A stretch of DNA of 50,558 bases from a virus. A program made the translations under genes and the position numbers. Every line of letters begins with the position of its first letter. The first letter of the stretch is position 1. Of the stretch, positions 33,384-41,420 are shown in pieces. The stretch covers positions 1-50,558 of IMG/VR virus record IMGVR_UViG_3300047510_003405. The stretch is one strand, 5' to 3'. Below the pieces are notes generated by a model. That model made no database searches. It was given only the letters and a program-made list of their open reading frames with translations, and was not told the origin of the DNA.

Positions 33384-34295
33384 TTACACGTTGGTCACAC
33401 CCTTCAGGCGACCGATAGAGCGGGTGCTCTTCAGGGCCAGGCCGGTGTACCACTTCATACGCAGACGGGTTGCGTCCTTGTTTTGCACCGTGCCGATGTT
33501 CTCGACCACGATACCAGCGCTACCGCCACCGTACAGACCATGCAGACCGTCCAGCTCGTTCAGACGCAGGGCGTACACCGAGCAAGTAGCGCTCGAGGAA
33601 CCTTGAGTCTCGTCAGAAGCCAGCCACTCATTCATGATGATGGGGATGCCGTTGTGGGTCAGCATCGGGCGACCGAAGTTCTCCAGCTGCTGCATCACGG
33701 CGTCAGTGCCGTAAGTGGCGCGCAACAGAGCACGGAACGCACGGATGGTGCCACGACGCATCACGATGACGTCCGGGCCGTTCGGCACAGCGTCAACCAG
33801 CTCGTCCAGCATCGTCAGGGTCAGCGCAGCGCCGTTCGCACCAGCAGTCACGGTCTGGGTGCCACCAGCGGCCACAGCCAGCTGAGGCAGACCGTCGAAC
33901 TCCTTGGCGTTCGTAGTCGCATTGCCCTTGGCGAGCGTCTGATGGAAGGCACGGGCAACGCCCTTGGCCTTTTGTGCGATCTGAATGGCCATCTGGTCAT
34001 TCGTGTCGCCCATCGTAGACTGCAGGAACTTGTCCACATCAACGTCACCAGCCAGGATACGCAGCTTTGCCACGACCTCAGTGAACGTCGAGGCGCTCTC
34101 GTTGATCGCCTCGTTGGGGTCCAGCCAGTCAGCGCCAGCCAGAGTGTTCTCGCGGTTGTACACATATGCCTTGCCATTCACTTGCGAGAAGGGCAGCACG
34201 GCGAACAGGTCGTCACGGTCGATGATCTGCTCGATCACGCCAGCGACGAGCTGGTTATTCGACAGCTTTTCAGCTTCGGCTTTCAGAAGAGCCAT
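33384..34295 (-). CDS. Major capsid protein (HK97-fold type)
   Basis: A 303-residue protein with the layout of an HK97-fold capsid protein without a large N-terminal delta domain: start MALLKAEAEKLSNNQLVAGV, an E-loop-like stretch (NGKAYVYNRENTLAGADWL), spine helix (DDVDKFLQS-like region; MAIQIAQKAKGVARAFHQTL) and a C-terminal strand set ending TRSIGRLKGV. Codons are more strongly biased and richer in GC than neighbours, as expected for an abundant product. It is preceded by the scaffold gene and has its own promoter. No protease gene is seen next to it, so maturation may not need cleavage. Confidence 0.85.
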   Translation of the reverse strand: MALLKAEAEKLSNNQLVAGVIEQIIDRDDLFAVLPFSQVNGKAYVYNRENTLAGADWLDPNEAINESASTFTEVVAKLRILAGDVDVDKFLQSTMGDTNDQMAIQIAQKAKGVARAFHQTLAKGNATTNAKEFDGLPQLAVAAGGTQTVTAGANGAALTLTMLDELVDAVPNGPDVIVMRRGTIRAFRALLRATYGTDAVMQQLENFGRPMLTHNGIPIIMNEWLASDETQGSSSATCSVYALRLNELDGLHGLYGGGSAGIVVENIGTVQNKDATRLRMKWYTGLALKSTRSIGRLKGVTNV

Positions 34296-34345
34296 TTCAT
34301 TTCCTTTCAGAGGTTGAATTCAATGTCTCGGCTCTTACGTCGCTC

Positions 34346-34408
34346 TAAGTCACCGATGATGCAGAACTATAACACATATTGCCAAGAAAGGCAAGTCATT
34401 CGTGACTT
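34346..34408 (-). promoter_or_regulatory. Major capsid promoter flanked by two operators
   Basis: On the minus strand: TTGCCT (34389-34394), 17 bases, TATAGT (34366-34371). One operator, with AAGTCA/TGACTT arms (34393-34408), overlaps the -35; a second, weaker copy (TCATCGGTGACTTA on the minus strand, 34346-34359) lies at the start of the transcript. Two sites 33 bases or so apart could let one regulator hold both sides of the polymerase. Confidence 0.7.
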
Positions 34409-34422
34409 ACCTCTCTTTGCAA

Positions 34423-35313
34423 TCAAAATACCTTCAAACCTTTCAAGCCTGAGGCAATCTTTGAGATTCCATCAGTAGGAATTTCCGTCTTTACAGCACC
34501 GCTGGGTTTCTTGCTATCCGAACCCGCACCCGGCTTCATCTTGCTCTTCAGCAGATGATCTTTCTCGGGATCGGCTTCGACAATCTTCTTCAGCGCATCT
34601 TCAAAGCCAACGGCGTTTCCATACTGATCAACAATTGCTGTTCGGTTCTGTGCGCCACGCGGCTTGTCATAGCCAACGATTTTGCCGTCTTCCACATCAA
34701 AGTGATCTCCATAGATCACTCGAGCTTTGGCTGCCGTCAGTGTCAACTCGTCAGAGATGAACTTCGATTGAGAGAACTGAGTGCCAATACTCAAGTCCTT
34801 GATGGTGCCCTTCGTCTTGCCGAGCTCCTCTGTCAATTGCTTGATCTGATCTTGCAGCGTAGTGATCTCTTTGCCGTGCTCTTCAGCCATGCGCGTCTTC
34901 AGACGATCCCAGTCGCCTTTGGCTTCTAGCGCCTTATCTTCGGCCGACTTCTGATCGGCCAACATTTTCCGCACGGCATCAGCATCGATGCCGTCGAACT
35001 TCTTGAGCGCCTCTTGAGCAGCCTTGAGGTCGGCATTTGCCTTGTCAAGAGCTTCTTTGCGCTTCATGCTCTCCTTGAGCAACCGAGCCTCCTCATCGGT
35101 GGGCTTCTTGTTGCCGGCTGCGGCGGCAGCGTCATCAGCTGCCTTTTTGGCTGCCGCTTCGTCAGCTGCCTTCTTTGCGGCTTCTTCTGCAGCTTTTGCG
35201 GCGGCTGCGGCGTCACCGCCGTCTCCAGAACCACCGCCACCACCAGAACCACCTTCACCCCCGTTTTCGGGAGCTTGGTACTTCATGGCCACATTTCGTG
35301 TTAGATGAAACAT
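34423..35313 (-). CDS. Scaffold-like protein
   Basis: A 296-residue highly charged helical protein. Residues about 15-40 are Gly-rich and 30-65 Ala/Lys/Asp-rich (AAAAKAAEEAAKKAADEAAA), followed by a long coiled coil (about 75-180: RKEALDKANADLKAAQEAL; ITTLQDQIKQLTEELGKTKG). A small C-terminal domain (KIVGYDKPRGAQNRTAIVDQ) may bind the capsid protein. Position between portal and capsid genes fits an internal scaffold. The ATG at 35313 has AAAGG upstream; the ATG at 35284-35286 (MKYQAPENGG) is also possible. Confidence 0.75.
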   Translation of the reverse strand: MFHLTRNVAMKYQAPENGGEGGSGGGGGSGDGGDAAAAAKAAEEAAKKAADEAAAKKAADDAAAAAGNKKPTDEEARLLKESMKRKEALDKANADLKAAQEALKKFDGIDADAVRKMLADQKSAEDKALEAKGDWDRLKTRMAEEHGKEITTLQDQIKQLTEELGKTKGTIKDLSIGTQFSQSKFISDELTLTAAKARVIYGDHFDVEDGKIVGYDKPRGAQNRTAIVDQYGNAVGFEDALKKIVEADPEKDHLLKSKMKPGAGSDSKKPSGAVKTEIPTDGISKIASGLKGLKVF

Positions 35314-35352
35314 CGTCTAGAACCTTTCCGACCGTTCGCTTGGTCATGGAGT

Positions 35353-35378
35353 TAAAAATACCGACAGTCTCTTGTCGG
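35353..35378 (-). terminator. Hairpin terminator after the portal gene
   Basis: A 6-base-pair stem (CCGACA at 35361-35366 with TGTCGG at 35373-35378), followed on the minus strand by TATTTTTAA. It lies 8 bases past the portal stop and 40 bases before the scaffold start; partial read-through would be needed to express the scaffold, since I see no separate promoter here. Confidence 0.68.
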
Positions 35379-35385
35379 CCGGAGA

Positions 35386-36990
35386 TTACTCTCCGTTCTC
35401 AGGGCCGACTGCCCCTTGATTCGTTTTGGGCTTCACTGCGCTTTTGGGTCCATCTGGACTTTGCGTCAGTTCTGCCGGATCGGGCGGCCACTTTTTCAGC
35501 TCCGCTTCCATTTTTGCCCGCAAGTCTTTAGCAAGTTGCGGGAACAATTTGTCCAACACCGATTTCATCTGCTCCTGACGAATCGGATCAGGTGCTCCAA
35601 TCAACATCAGTCGAGCCGCAATGTCAAACTCGTCGTACAGCCCACGGGTGTCGAAATCGTCAGGGTAAGTCACCAGATCGGAGTCGATACTCCCGTCTTC
35701 GCCACTCCATCGAGCCACAATGGCCGTGATCTTGTTCTCGATAACTTCCAGCGAATCCGCCTTGGCTGCCAGAAGCGCGTTGACTCGTTCGAAGTCGTAT
35801 GCCTTGGCCACACCGGATGAGTTGTCGATACCTACGGCGTTGTCTTGCTTGGTGCGCTCGCCTGCCAGTCCGACCGTGTGGTAAATCTCCGAGATGATCT
35901 TGTTGATCACCGCCAGGATCATCTGTGCCTGTTTTGGATCGGGAGACAGGTAGAAGGGTTGAGCCCCGCCCTCCCCGTCATACAGAAAGATGCGCTTGGT
36001 GCCCATCTCGGTGAGCTTGGTGTAGTTGTCTTCACCCGGCAGCACGTTCTGCGCCGGCATGGCCAGCTGCGAGAAAGTCTGATCCTGAATGATGGCGTCC
36101 AAGTTCGAGAGGTAATTGGCAACGGCTCGATCCAGGTACGCAATTTCGTCAATCAGCGACTGCGCGCAGTATTCTTCGTCGGAGATGATGTTGTCGGCCA
36201 GCACAACCGGCACGATACCCAGTCCGTGAACGCCGCTTGCGACTTCAACAACGACCTTCTTTCGACCCTGCTTGACCTCTTCAAACAGTCGCCACTCAGT
36301 CTTGGTCCAGAGCCTGAAGCGCTCTTTCTCGTCGCCTGACGAATTCATGGGATCGATGGCGTCACGCACGTTCTCGAGGATCAAAATCCACTCCAGAGCG
36401 CCCTGTTCGTCAAAAGCGTAGTCCAGCAACTGTTCCGGCCCTACCGTGTAAGCATAGACCGATACGCCAGACCGCTTTTCGTCAGCCTTTGTTATTACAA
36501 GTTCGCCGTTTTGGCCGTTGTTGGTATCAATCACGATACCAATGCGGCCATAGATTGACGCTTTTTTGGAAATCTGACGCGAAAAGTCTTTGATCCCCAG
36601 ACCGTTGCGAGTTGCCTTTTTCCAGAAGCGGCGAACCGATTCGGGCGCATCTGTCTCGTTGCGCTGGATGTTTTGCTTGAACAGGTACTTGTTCAGCAAG
36701 TCCACCACTTCGCGAGAGTGGTTGAATCGGTAGGCTCGAGTCAGCCTGTCTGCAAACTCAGTGTCACCTTCCTTGATGTAGCGGAAGATGTTGTCGGTAA
36801 ACCACTCTCGTCCACCTTCATAGGTGTCTTCAAGAAAGTCCCAATGTGCTACTTTTTCCGCGTAGTCGGGGTGTCGGCGCTCAATCAAGCGTCGAAGTAG
36901 CTTCTGATCGTCCGTCATCGGCGCAATTGAGCCTCCAGCAGATGCCGGGTCAATGACGAAGGATTCGCCTGGTTTCAGTACAGTTGCCAT
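35386..36990 (-). CDS. Portal protein
   Basis: A 534-residue protein with a portal arrangement: an N-terminal helical clip and wing (LLRRLIERRHPDYAEKVAHW; FNHSREVVDLLNKYLFKQNI), a conserved hub, and a long C-terminal helix with an acidic tail (AVGIDNSSGVAKAYDFERVN; QMKSVLDKLFPQLAKDLRAK). Length is normal for siphovirus portals. It follows terminase and has a promoter just upstream. The dodecamer ring would dock the terminase and later the neck. Confidence 0.88.
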   Translation of the reverse strand: MATVLKPGESFVIDPASAGGSIAPMTDDQKLLRRLIERRHPDYAEKVAHWDFLEDTYEGGREWFTDNIFRYIKEGDTEFADRLTRAYRFNHSREVVDLLNKYLFKQNIQRNETDAPESVRRFWKKATRNGLGIKDFSRQISKKASIYGRIGIVIDTNNGQNGELVITKADEKRSGVSVYAYTVGPEQLLDYAFDEQGALEWILILENVRDAIDPMNSSGDEKERFRLWTKTEWRLFEEVKQGRKKVVVEVASGVHGLGIVPVVLADNIISDEEYCAQSLIDEIAYLDRAVANYLSNLDAIIQDQTFSQLAMPAQNVLPGEDNYTKLTEMGTKRIFLYDGEGGAQPFYLSPDPKQAQMILAVINKIISEIYHTVGLAGERTKQDNAVGIDNSSGVAKAYDFERVNALLAAKADSLEVIENKITAIVARWSGEDGSIDSDLVTYPDDFDTRGLYDEFDIAARLMLIGAPDPIRQEQMKSVLDKLFPQLAKDLRAKMEAELKKWPPDPAELTQSPDGPKSAVKPKTNQGAVGPENGE

Positions 36991-37004
36991 GTTTTGAGGC
37001 TCCT

Positions 37005-37033
37005 ATCTTATACGTCACTACTGAGTTAGTCAA
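37005..37033 (-). promoter_or_regulatory. Portal promoter with operator in the spacer
   Basis: On the minus strand: TTGACT (37028-37033), 17 bases, TAAGAT (37005-37010); TATAAG two bases earlier is an alternative -10 with a short spacer. The spacer holds CTCAGTAGTGACG, a less regular copy of the dispersed operator. Confidence 0.62.
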
Positions 37034-37037
37034 CGCC

Positions 37038-38285
37038 TTATATTGACAACCCGCCAATTTCCACCTTACGAACTGGGAACTCAAGCTCGATGCAGTAACC
37101 GCCGGCGTCCGCCGAGTGCTCTAGTCCCAACGTCTTATCAACCTCTCGCGTGCCACGCTTGTAGATTGTCTGTTCCAGCGCATTGATAAAGTGCTTGCAT
37201 TTTGGATCAATTTTGAGTCGAATCTTTCCAGTTGCATCACGTAGCATGCGATTGACTGCATTTACCCGGTCTGCCACCATTGGGTGTTTGCGACGGTACT
37301 TGATCCGCTTGAAGCCCTTTTCCCGCAAGATGTCCATATCGGTTTCACCGCGAGCATGCTGGCGCTGACCGCCGGCAGGGTCTGGGTACATCACAATGAG
37401 CCCCTGGTTGCGCCAATAGCGCTTCTCGAGCTCCTCACATACCTCTTCGGTATTGGAACCAAATAGAACGATCTCATCGACTGCCCAGAGCTCCTCACGA
37501 TTGTTTTGAGGCTGAAAGATGACTGTTGACATCGGGTCGATGTTGAAGTCCATGCCAACCCAAATGGGCAGCTTTGGATTGAACTCCAACTTTTGAACGT
37601 GAGTGCTTCGCTCGAACGGGTAGTACACCCTTCCGGACATTGTCTCGAACGAGGCTTCAAACTCCTGCTTGAAGCTCTTCTCATCCATGTCCTGTCGAGC
37701 GGCTTCGATTTCGCTGAGCGGAATGAATGGAGAGGTAATGGTCGGAAACTGCCAAGACTCCCACAGGTTGCTGGCAACCATCTTGGGATTCTGACCGTTT
37801 TTGTACAGCTCATACAGGTAGTTGTAAGCCTTTGGAGTGCCGATAAAGATCGCATCTCCTCCGGTGTCTGCGAGCGTCGGTCGCAGAACTAGGGTCCAAA
37901 CCTCTTCAGCCATGTCCTGAAACTCATCGAGCACCAGGAAATGAATACCCACGCCTCGAAGTGAATCAGGCTTGTCTGCGCCTTTTAGTTCGATTCGCGT
38001 GTTGTTGATCAACGTAATGGACAAAGATGTCTCGTTGATCTTTCGAATCCATTTGCGTGGAATCGCATCTAGCAGGTCAAGCCACATAATCTGCTTGGCC
38101 ATCTTGTACGTAGGCGCCACATACCAGATTTTCTGCTTAGGCTTTTGCGCCTTTTTGATGATGAGCACCCGCGAAAGCGCGGTCTTGCCCCAGCGTCGTC
38201 CGGCCACGACTACTCGGTACCGCGCCTTTGAGCGGTACACCTCCATCTGCTTCGGATGCAGGGTGAGGTTGGCTCGAAGTGTCAT
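37038..38285 (-). CDS. terL: Terminase large subunit
   Basis: The ATPase-nuclease that packages DNA. Walker A GRRWGKT at 29-35, Walker B FLVLDEFQD at 116-124, and an RNase-H-like nuclease motif GMDFNID at 244-250 with a further acidic site (HSADAGGYCIELEF) at the end. At 415 residues it is on the small side but complete. The start overlaps the small-subunit stop by one base (TAATG), so the two are coupled. It stops just before the portal promoter. Confidence 0.93.
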   Translation of the reverse strand: MTLRANLTLHPKQMEVYRSKARYRVVVAGRRWGKTALSRVLIIKKAQKPKQKIWYVAPTYKMAKQIMWLDLLDAIPRKWIRKINETSLSITLINNTRIELKGADKPDSLRGVGIHFLVLDEFQDMAEEVWTLVLRPTLADTGGDAIFIGTPKAYNYLYELYKNGQNPKMVASNLWESWQFPTITSPFIPLSEIEAARQDMDEKSFKQEFEASFETMSGRVYYPFERSTHVQKLEFNPKLPIWVGMDFNIDPMSTVIFQPQNNREELWAVDEIVLFGSNTEEVCEELEKRYWRNQGLIVMYPDPAGGQRQHARGETDMDILREKGFKRIKYRRKHPMVADRVNAVNRMLRDATGKIRLKIDPKCKHFINALEQTIYKRGTREVDKTLGLEHSADAGGYCIELEFPVRKVEIGGLSI

Positions 38286-38950
38286 TACGACTCCTCAACC
38301 ACCTCATCGTCATCATCGTCAGCAGAAGCATCCTGAGAGCCATCAATGTCGCCGACTTCCATGCCGTCGAGCGCTGATAGCTCGCGGAAGTTACGCTTTC
38401 GAAGGTTCTCGATCTGCTCAGCCGTCAGTTCCGAGATTACGAGTTGTGGTACGTCGTCCTCATCCACTGCGTCTGCACGATCCAGCCCAAGCACGGCGTA
38501 GCGATCTTCTCGAGTCCTGCGCAGGACACTTGATGCAGCATCCAGAGTCTTGATGTTGTTGAGAATGGCCGATAGCGGAACTCCGTCCTGCTTGGCTTTA
38601 AGAATTTCAGCCCAAGTGAGCTTGGCCAGACCGCTGGCCATTTTGTAGTGCTCTTCCTTGGTTTCCCGAATCCGAGCCGCTATCAGCTCTGCATCCTTAA
38701 TAGCCTTACGCTCTACGGCGTTTTCTACCGCCTTGGTAGTGAGGTGAGCTCTGTCGCCCTTCTTGATACCTCGGCGTCCGAAGTATTTGGCGAAGGATTG
38801 TGGATGTCGGTCAAACTGCTTGCCGAGCTCCTCTAGTGTTACTTCTCCGGCTCGCCACAAAGCAGTCGCCCGAGCCCATTCGCTTGGCGTAAGTCGCTTT
38901 CCGTGTGGATTTACCGCTTTTTCCGATGCGGCGACCTTGTCTTCTTTCAC
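38285..38950 (-). CDS. terS: Terminase small subunit
   Basis: A 221-residue protein with an N-terminal helix-turn-helix (SEWARATALWRAGEVTLEEL then GKQFDRHPQSFAKYFGRRG, about residues 23-62) for DNA recognition, a coiled-coil middle and an acidic tail (ADDDDDEVVEES). The start is GTG at 38948-38950 with GAGG 5 bases upstream. It would bind the packaging site and hand DNA to the large subunit. A terminator-like hairpin lies in its leader. Confidence 0.8.
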   Translation of the reverse strand: MKEDKVAASEKAVNPHGKRLTPSEWARATALWRAGEVTLEELGKQFDRHPQSFAKYFGRRGIKKGDRAHLTTKAVENAVERKAIKDAELIAARIRETKEEHYKMASGLAKLTWAEILKAKQDGVPLSAILNNIKTLDAASSVLRRTREDRYAVLGLDRADAVDEDDVPQLVISELTAEQIENLRKRNFRELSALDGMEVGDIDGSQDASADDDDDEVVEES

Positions 38951-38966
38951 AGGCGCCTCTTTCAGT

Positions 38967-38996
38967 CAAAAAAAATGGGCGTGGAGATAACGCCCA
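38967..38996 (-). terminator. Hairpin with T-run inside the terminase leader
   Basis: A 6-base-pair stem (TGGGCG at 38976-38981 with CGCCCA at 38991-38996) followed on the minus strand by eight Ts. It lies about 20 bases downstream of the predicted transcription start and 17 bases before the TerS start, so it works either on read-through from the upstream operon or as an attenuator of the new transcript. Confidence 0.8.
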
Positions 38997-39022
38997 TAGG
39001 AGATAGAACAAGTCTCGGGCGG

Positions 39023-39066
39023 AATGTAGCAAAAAAGCGACACATTGTCAAGTCAGTCATGACTTA
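39023..39066 (-). promoter_or_regulatory. Strong terminase-operon promoter with operator over the -35
   Basis: On the minus strand: TTGACA (39046-39051), a perfect -35; 17 bases; TACATT (39023-39028). The operator, with AAGTCA/TGACTT arms (39050-39066), ends on the -35 and overlaps the last codons and stop of the preceding gene. Confidence 0.75.
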
Positions 39067-39472
39067 CGTCGTTTTCCGTGCGGAAGATGTACAGGGTGGA
39101 CATCAGTGCAATGGCTTGTGCCATCTCGAGACAGTACGTCTTTGAGCCGTCCAGCTTGAACCCGCCGTGATTGGGGAACGTCACTCTGACGAAATGCTCG
39201 CCGTCGGTTTCGAGGGCTTCTGTCTCCACCTTGAGGGCCTCAAACAAGTCCTGGCAGGCGACAACACTTTGTGTAAACCGAGGTCCGGTCAGCCAGTTTG
39301 TGTCGTCAGGGATTTCGATTTCCCGAGGCCAGACTTTGATGATGTCGTCCGCGACTTCAAACCGCAGATTCAACATCTGCATGATTGCGGCATCAACCAT
39401 CAAAGCCTCTTCCCGGCGGGTCTCTTCCGTGCCGGTACTTTCCCGCAATTCTTTATCTGTTGAATCTGTCAT
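39053..39472 (-). CDS. Hypothetical protein
   Basis: A 139-residue protein with no recognised domain. The N-terminal 25 residues are charged and probably disordered; the rest has a compact alpha/beta pattern (MQMLNLRFEVADDIIKVWPR; HFVRVTFPNHGGFKLDGSKT). No ribosome site is obvious before the ATG, which follows a run of TATA steps. It is the last gene before the terminase promoter. Confidence 0.6.
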   Translation of the reverse strand: MTDSTDKELRESTGTEETRREEALMVDAAIMQMLNLRFEVADDIIKVWPREIEIPDDTNWLTGPRFTQSVVACQDLFEALKVETEALETDGEHFVRVTFPNHGGFKLDGSKTYCLEMAQAIALMSTLYIFRTENDVSHD

Positions 39473-39526
39473 ATCTATATATCTATATACGAAGTGATGC
39501 CGGTTTCCCAGATTTCCCAGGTCGGC
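39473..39526 (-). promoter_or_regulatory. TATA-rich gap sharing a 13-base word with the right-hand region
   Basis: This 54-base gap contains TATATACGAAGTG (39484-39496), also found exactly at 49705-49717. On the minus strand it reads CACTTCGTATATA, then alternating TA steps up to the ATG of the 139-residue gene. A -10-like element is possible; no convincing -35 is seen. Confidence 0.35.
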
Positions 39527-39859
39527 TCAGACTTCTTCAAAGGCCTCGCTAAGTTCCTGAAGAAGAGCGTCGGTTTGTTCGTCCACAGCGATCGGCTCAG
39601 ACTTTGACTTCAGTCCCGCTACATGCTCACCGGCTCGGGTCAGAACGATGAGGCATCGCATGCGGCCCCGTCGCTTCTCAGAGGGTGCCTTTTCAATCAG
39701 ACCGTGGGCTACCAGCGCTCGGATCGAAAATTGCAGCGATTGCTTGCTCGGCTTGTAGGGTAGCCCTTCAGAAATCTGGTCCAGGTCAAGTGCTGACCCG
39801 TCGGGGTTGCGCTTGGCCAGGAGGTTGATCAGGGCGAGTTGTTTGTTTGTCAGAGGCAT
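39527..39859 (-). CDS. MarR-like winged-helix protein
   Basis: A 110-residue protein with a winged-helix layout: helices in residues 1-40 (TNKQLALINLLAKRNPDGSA), a recognition helix near 36-52 (KPSKQSLQFSIRALVAHGLI), and a wing (GRMRCLIVLTRAGE). The C-terminal tail may be for dimerisation. Such proteins bind palindromic operators as dimers, so it is one candidate for the dispersed operator. It directly follows the acyltransferase gene. Confidence 0.65.
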   Translation of the reverse strand: MPLTNKQLALINLLAKRNPDGSALDLDQISEGLPYKPSKQSLQFSIRALVAHGLIEKAPSEKRRGRMRCLIVLTRAGEHVAGLKSKSEPIAVDEQTDALLQELSEAFEEV

Positions 39860-39863
39860 GGCA

Positions 39864-40763
39864 TCACACGTACTTAGCCGGCAGCCTGGAAATGTCCAGC
39901 GGTTGATCCGGCGGTTGGTTGTCGAAAGCGATGATTGGAACGCGGGGAGGCAGTTTTGAGACTCCCTTTTGCGGGCTGGCGTCGGGATTGATGTATGCGC
40001 CGTACAGAGGTGAAGCCAACGTCAGCTGCTGAAGTGACTTGAGCAGATAGCTGACTTCCATGTTGTCGCGCCGATCTTCTCCTCGAAAACGCGCATTTCC
40101 TGTCTTCTCGAGTGCCGAACAGGCGTAATAAAACTTACGCATCTCGGCTTCGCATTTACTTCGCACCGCCGGCTTCATCTCGTTGATTTCCGTCATGATT
40201 CCCATGTAGTCCGACGGATTGGATATGAACCATCGTTGGAAGAACATGACGCCGCGCTCGTAGTTGGCGCTGCGCTTCGGTCTGGTAAAGCGAATGCCCG
40301 CCTTTTGAGCGAAGGGGTTGAACTTGCTCATCGACGACTGAAATTCAATCACCTGGCAGCCAGTCATTCGCATCATGATGTTCTGCATTCGGTAGGCGAT
40401 GCCGGCGCCTCGGTACATGGTGTCCAGCACCAGCCGCGAGTTGGTACAGGCGTGATCGTTGATCCAGTACGCTCGGTGTCGATTGATCAACCTTGAGTCC
40501 ATACCTCCGGTGTTGGGCTTCAGATGTCTGAAGACTTCATTCCGTCCGGACAGCAGAATCTTGGGCACCGTCATGACACCCACGCCGATTGTTTGTCCGT
40601 TGAGTACGCAGCGGTAGATGCGAGGACCGATACCTAGCGACTCCGCCTTGTAGTGGAGTTCGTGGAGCAGATTCCAGTCCTCGATAGTGCCGCGCTCAAC
40701 GTATACGTTCGGCAAAAGCGAGAGCGTATGGTTGCTCGGCACTGGCCGGCGAATGACTTCCAT
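39864..40763 (-). CDS. GNAT-type acyltransferase, COG2401/Mom-like
   Basis: A 299-residue protein from the ATG at 40761-40763, four bases after the thioredoxin stop. The GNAT core is clear: a strand (TIGVGVMTVPKILLSG), then the acetyl-CoA loop region RLVLDTMYRGAGIAY (110-124) with the R-G-x-G-I-A signature, then SMSKFNPFAQKAGI (144-157). That last phrase resembles the M-A-R-Y-N-P-F-F-x-K-A-G-M signature I associate with acyltransferases fused to COG2401 ABC ATPases. The C-terminal 140 residues are extra. A matching ATPase is encoded three genes upstream. Known relatives include Mu Mom, which modifies adenine in DNA; DNA modification here is an inference from the family and neighbours. Confidence 0.72.
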   Translation of the reverse strand: MEVIRRPVPSNHTLSLLPNVYVERGTIEDWNLLHELHYKAESLGIGPRIYRCVLNGQTIGVGVMTVPKILLSGRNEVFRHLKPNTGGMDSRLINRHRAYWINDHACTNSRLVLDTMYRGAGIAYRMQNIMMRMTGCQVIEFQSSMSKFNPFAQKAGIRFTRPKRSANYERGVMFFQRWFISNPSDYMGIMTEINEMKPAVRSKCEAEMRKFYYACSALEKTGNARFRGEDRRDNMEVSYLLKSLQQLTLASPLYGAYINPDASPQKGVSKLPPRVPIIAFDNQPPDQPLDISRLPAKYV

Positions 40764-40767
40764 GTCT

Positions 40768-41082
40768 TCAGTCACGAAGAAACGCCTCGAGCTTTTGCCG
40801 ACTTGTCTCGCCAACTATGCGCGCCACTTCTTGACCCCGCTCAAAGCGAATCAGCGTTGGCACTGATCTGACCTTGGTCTGAGAGGCGGCTGCGACTGCG
40901 TGGTACACGTTGACGAACCCTACAATCTTTCCCAGATCATCCTCTAGCGACTCAATGGTGGCTTTTATGCGCCTGCATGGAGCGCAATCGGGTGAGCTGA
41001 ACAGTACGAACGATTTGGCGCCTGCCTCCTCATTCCAGGATCGCAGAACCATCTGCTCAAAAGTTTCCTTGTCTTCGGTCAT
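40768..41082 (-). CDS. Thioredoxin-like protein
   Basis: A 104-residue protein with the redox motif PDCAPCRRI (Cys33-x-x-Cys36) and the later cis-proline SVPTLIRF. Length and order match thioredoxin; the motif CAPC differs from the usual CGPC. It sits between the Gp49-like gene and the acyltransferase. It could supply electrons to a reductase or modification enzyme of the same operon or act on host proteins. Confidence 0.82.
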   Translation of the reverse strand: MTEDKETFEQMVLRSWNEEAGAKSFVLFSSPDCAPCRRIKATIESLEDDLGKIVGFVNVYHAVAAASQTKVRSVPTLIRFERGQEVARIVGETSRQKLEAFLRD

Positions 41083-41084
41083 CT

Positions 41085-41420
41085 TTATTGAGCCAGGCGA
41101 GTTCGCAGCTCATATCCCATCAGCGGCCAAATCTTGGCCACTGCGTTCTGTCGGGCCACCTTGCGTCCGATCTCGGCGTCGAAGTTCTCCGGGCTGGCGC
41201 AGGCCGACTCACCAGTCACCATGAAGCCGTTGCGCAGAACCAGGACGCAGAAGGTCAGCAGTTCGCACTCGTCGGGGATTTCGGCGGCCTTGTCAGAACC
41301 GTCGATGCCGTCTGCGGCGGTGAAGTAATGCTCGCTGACGATGTTGGCCTCGATGTCCGCCGGCGTAATGCGCGGCGCGGTCAGCTTCTTTTCTTGAATT
41401 TCCTGCTCAATGTCATTCAT
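41085..41420 (-). CDS. N4 Gp49 / Sf6 gene 66-family protein
   Basis: A 111-residue protein matching the phage Gp49-like family: APRITPADIEANIVSEHYFT, then LTFCVLVLRNGFMVTGESAC and AEIGRKVARQNAVAKIWPLM, almost the full family pattern. Its function is not firmly known. It overlaps the ATPase stop by 4 bases (ATGA) and is part of the coupled operon. Confidence 0.85.
   Translation of the reverse strand: MNDIEQEIQEKKLTAPRITPADIEANIVSEHYFTAADGIDGSDKAAEIPDECELLTFCVLVLRNGFMVTGESACASPENFDAEIGRKVARQNAVAKIWPLMGYELRTRLAQ

Noticed and set aside
34423-35313. Plus-strand Leu/Cys- or Ala-rich frames opposite the scaffold
   Set aside because: They mirror the Ala/Lys-rich scaffold codons and have no ribosome site.
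35314-35385. Separate promoter for the scaffold gene
   Set aside because: No -35/-10 pair or operator copy found; only the terminator is supported.
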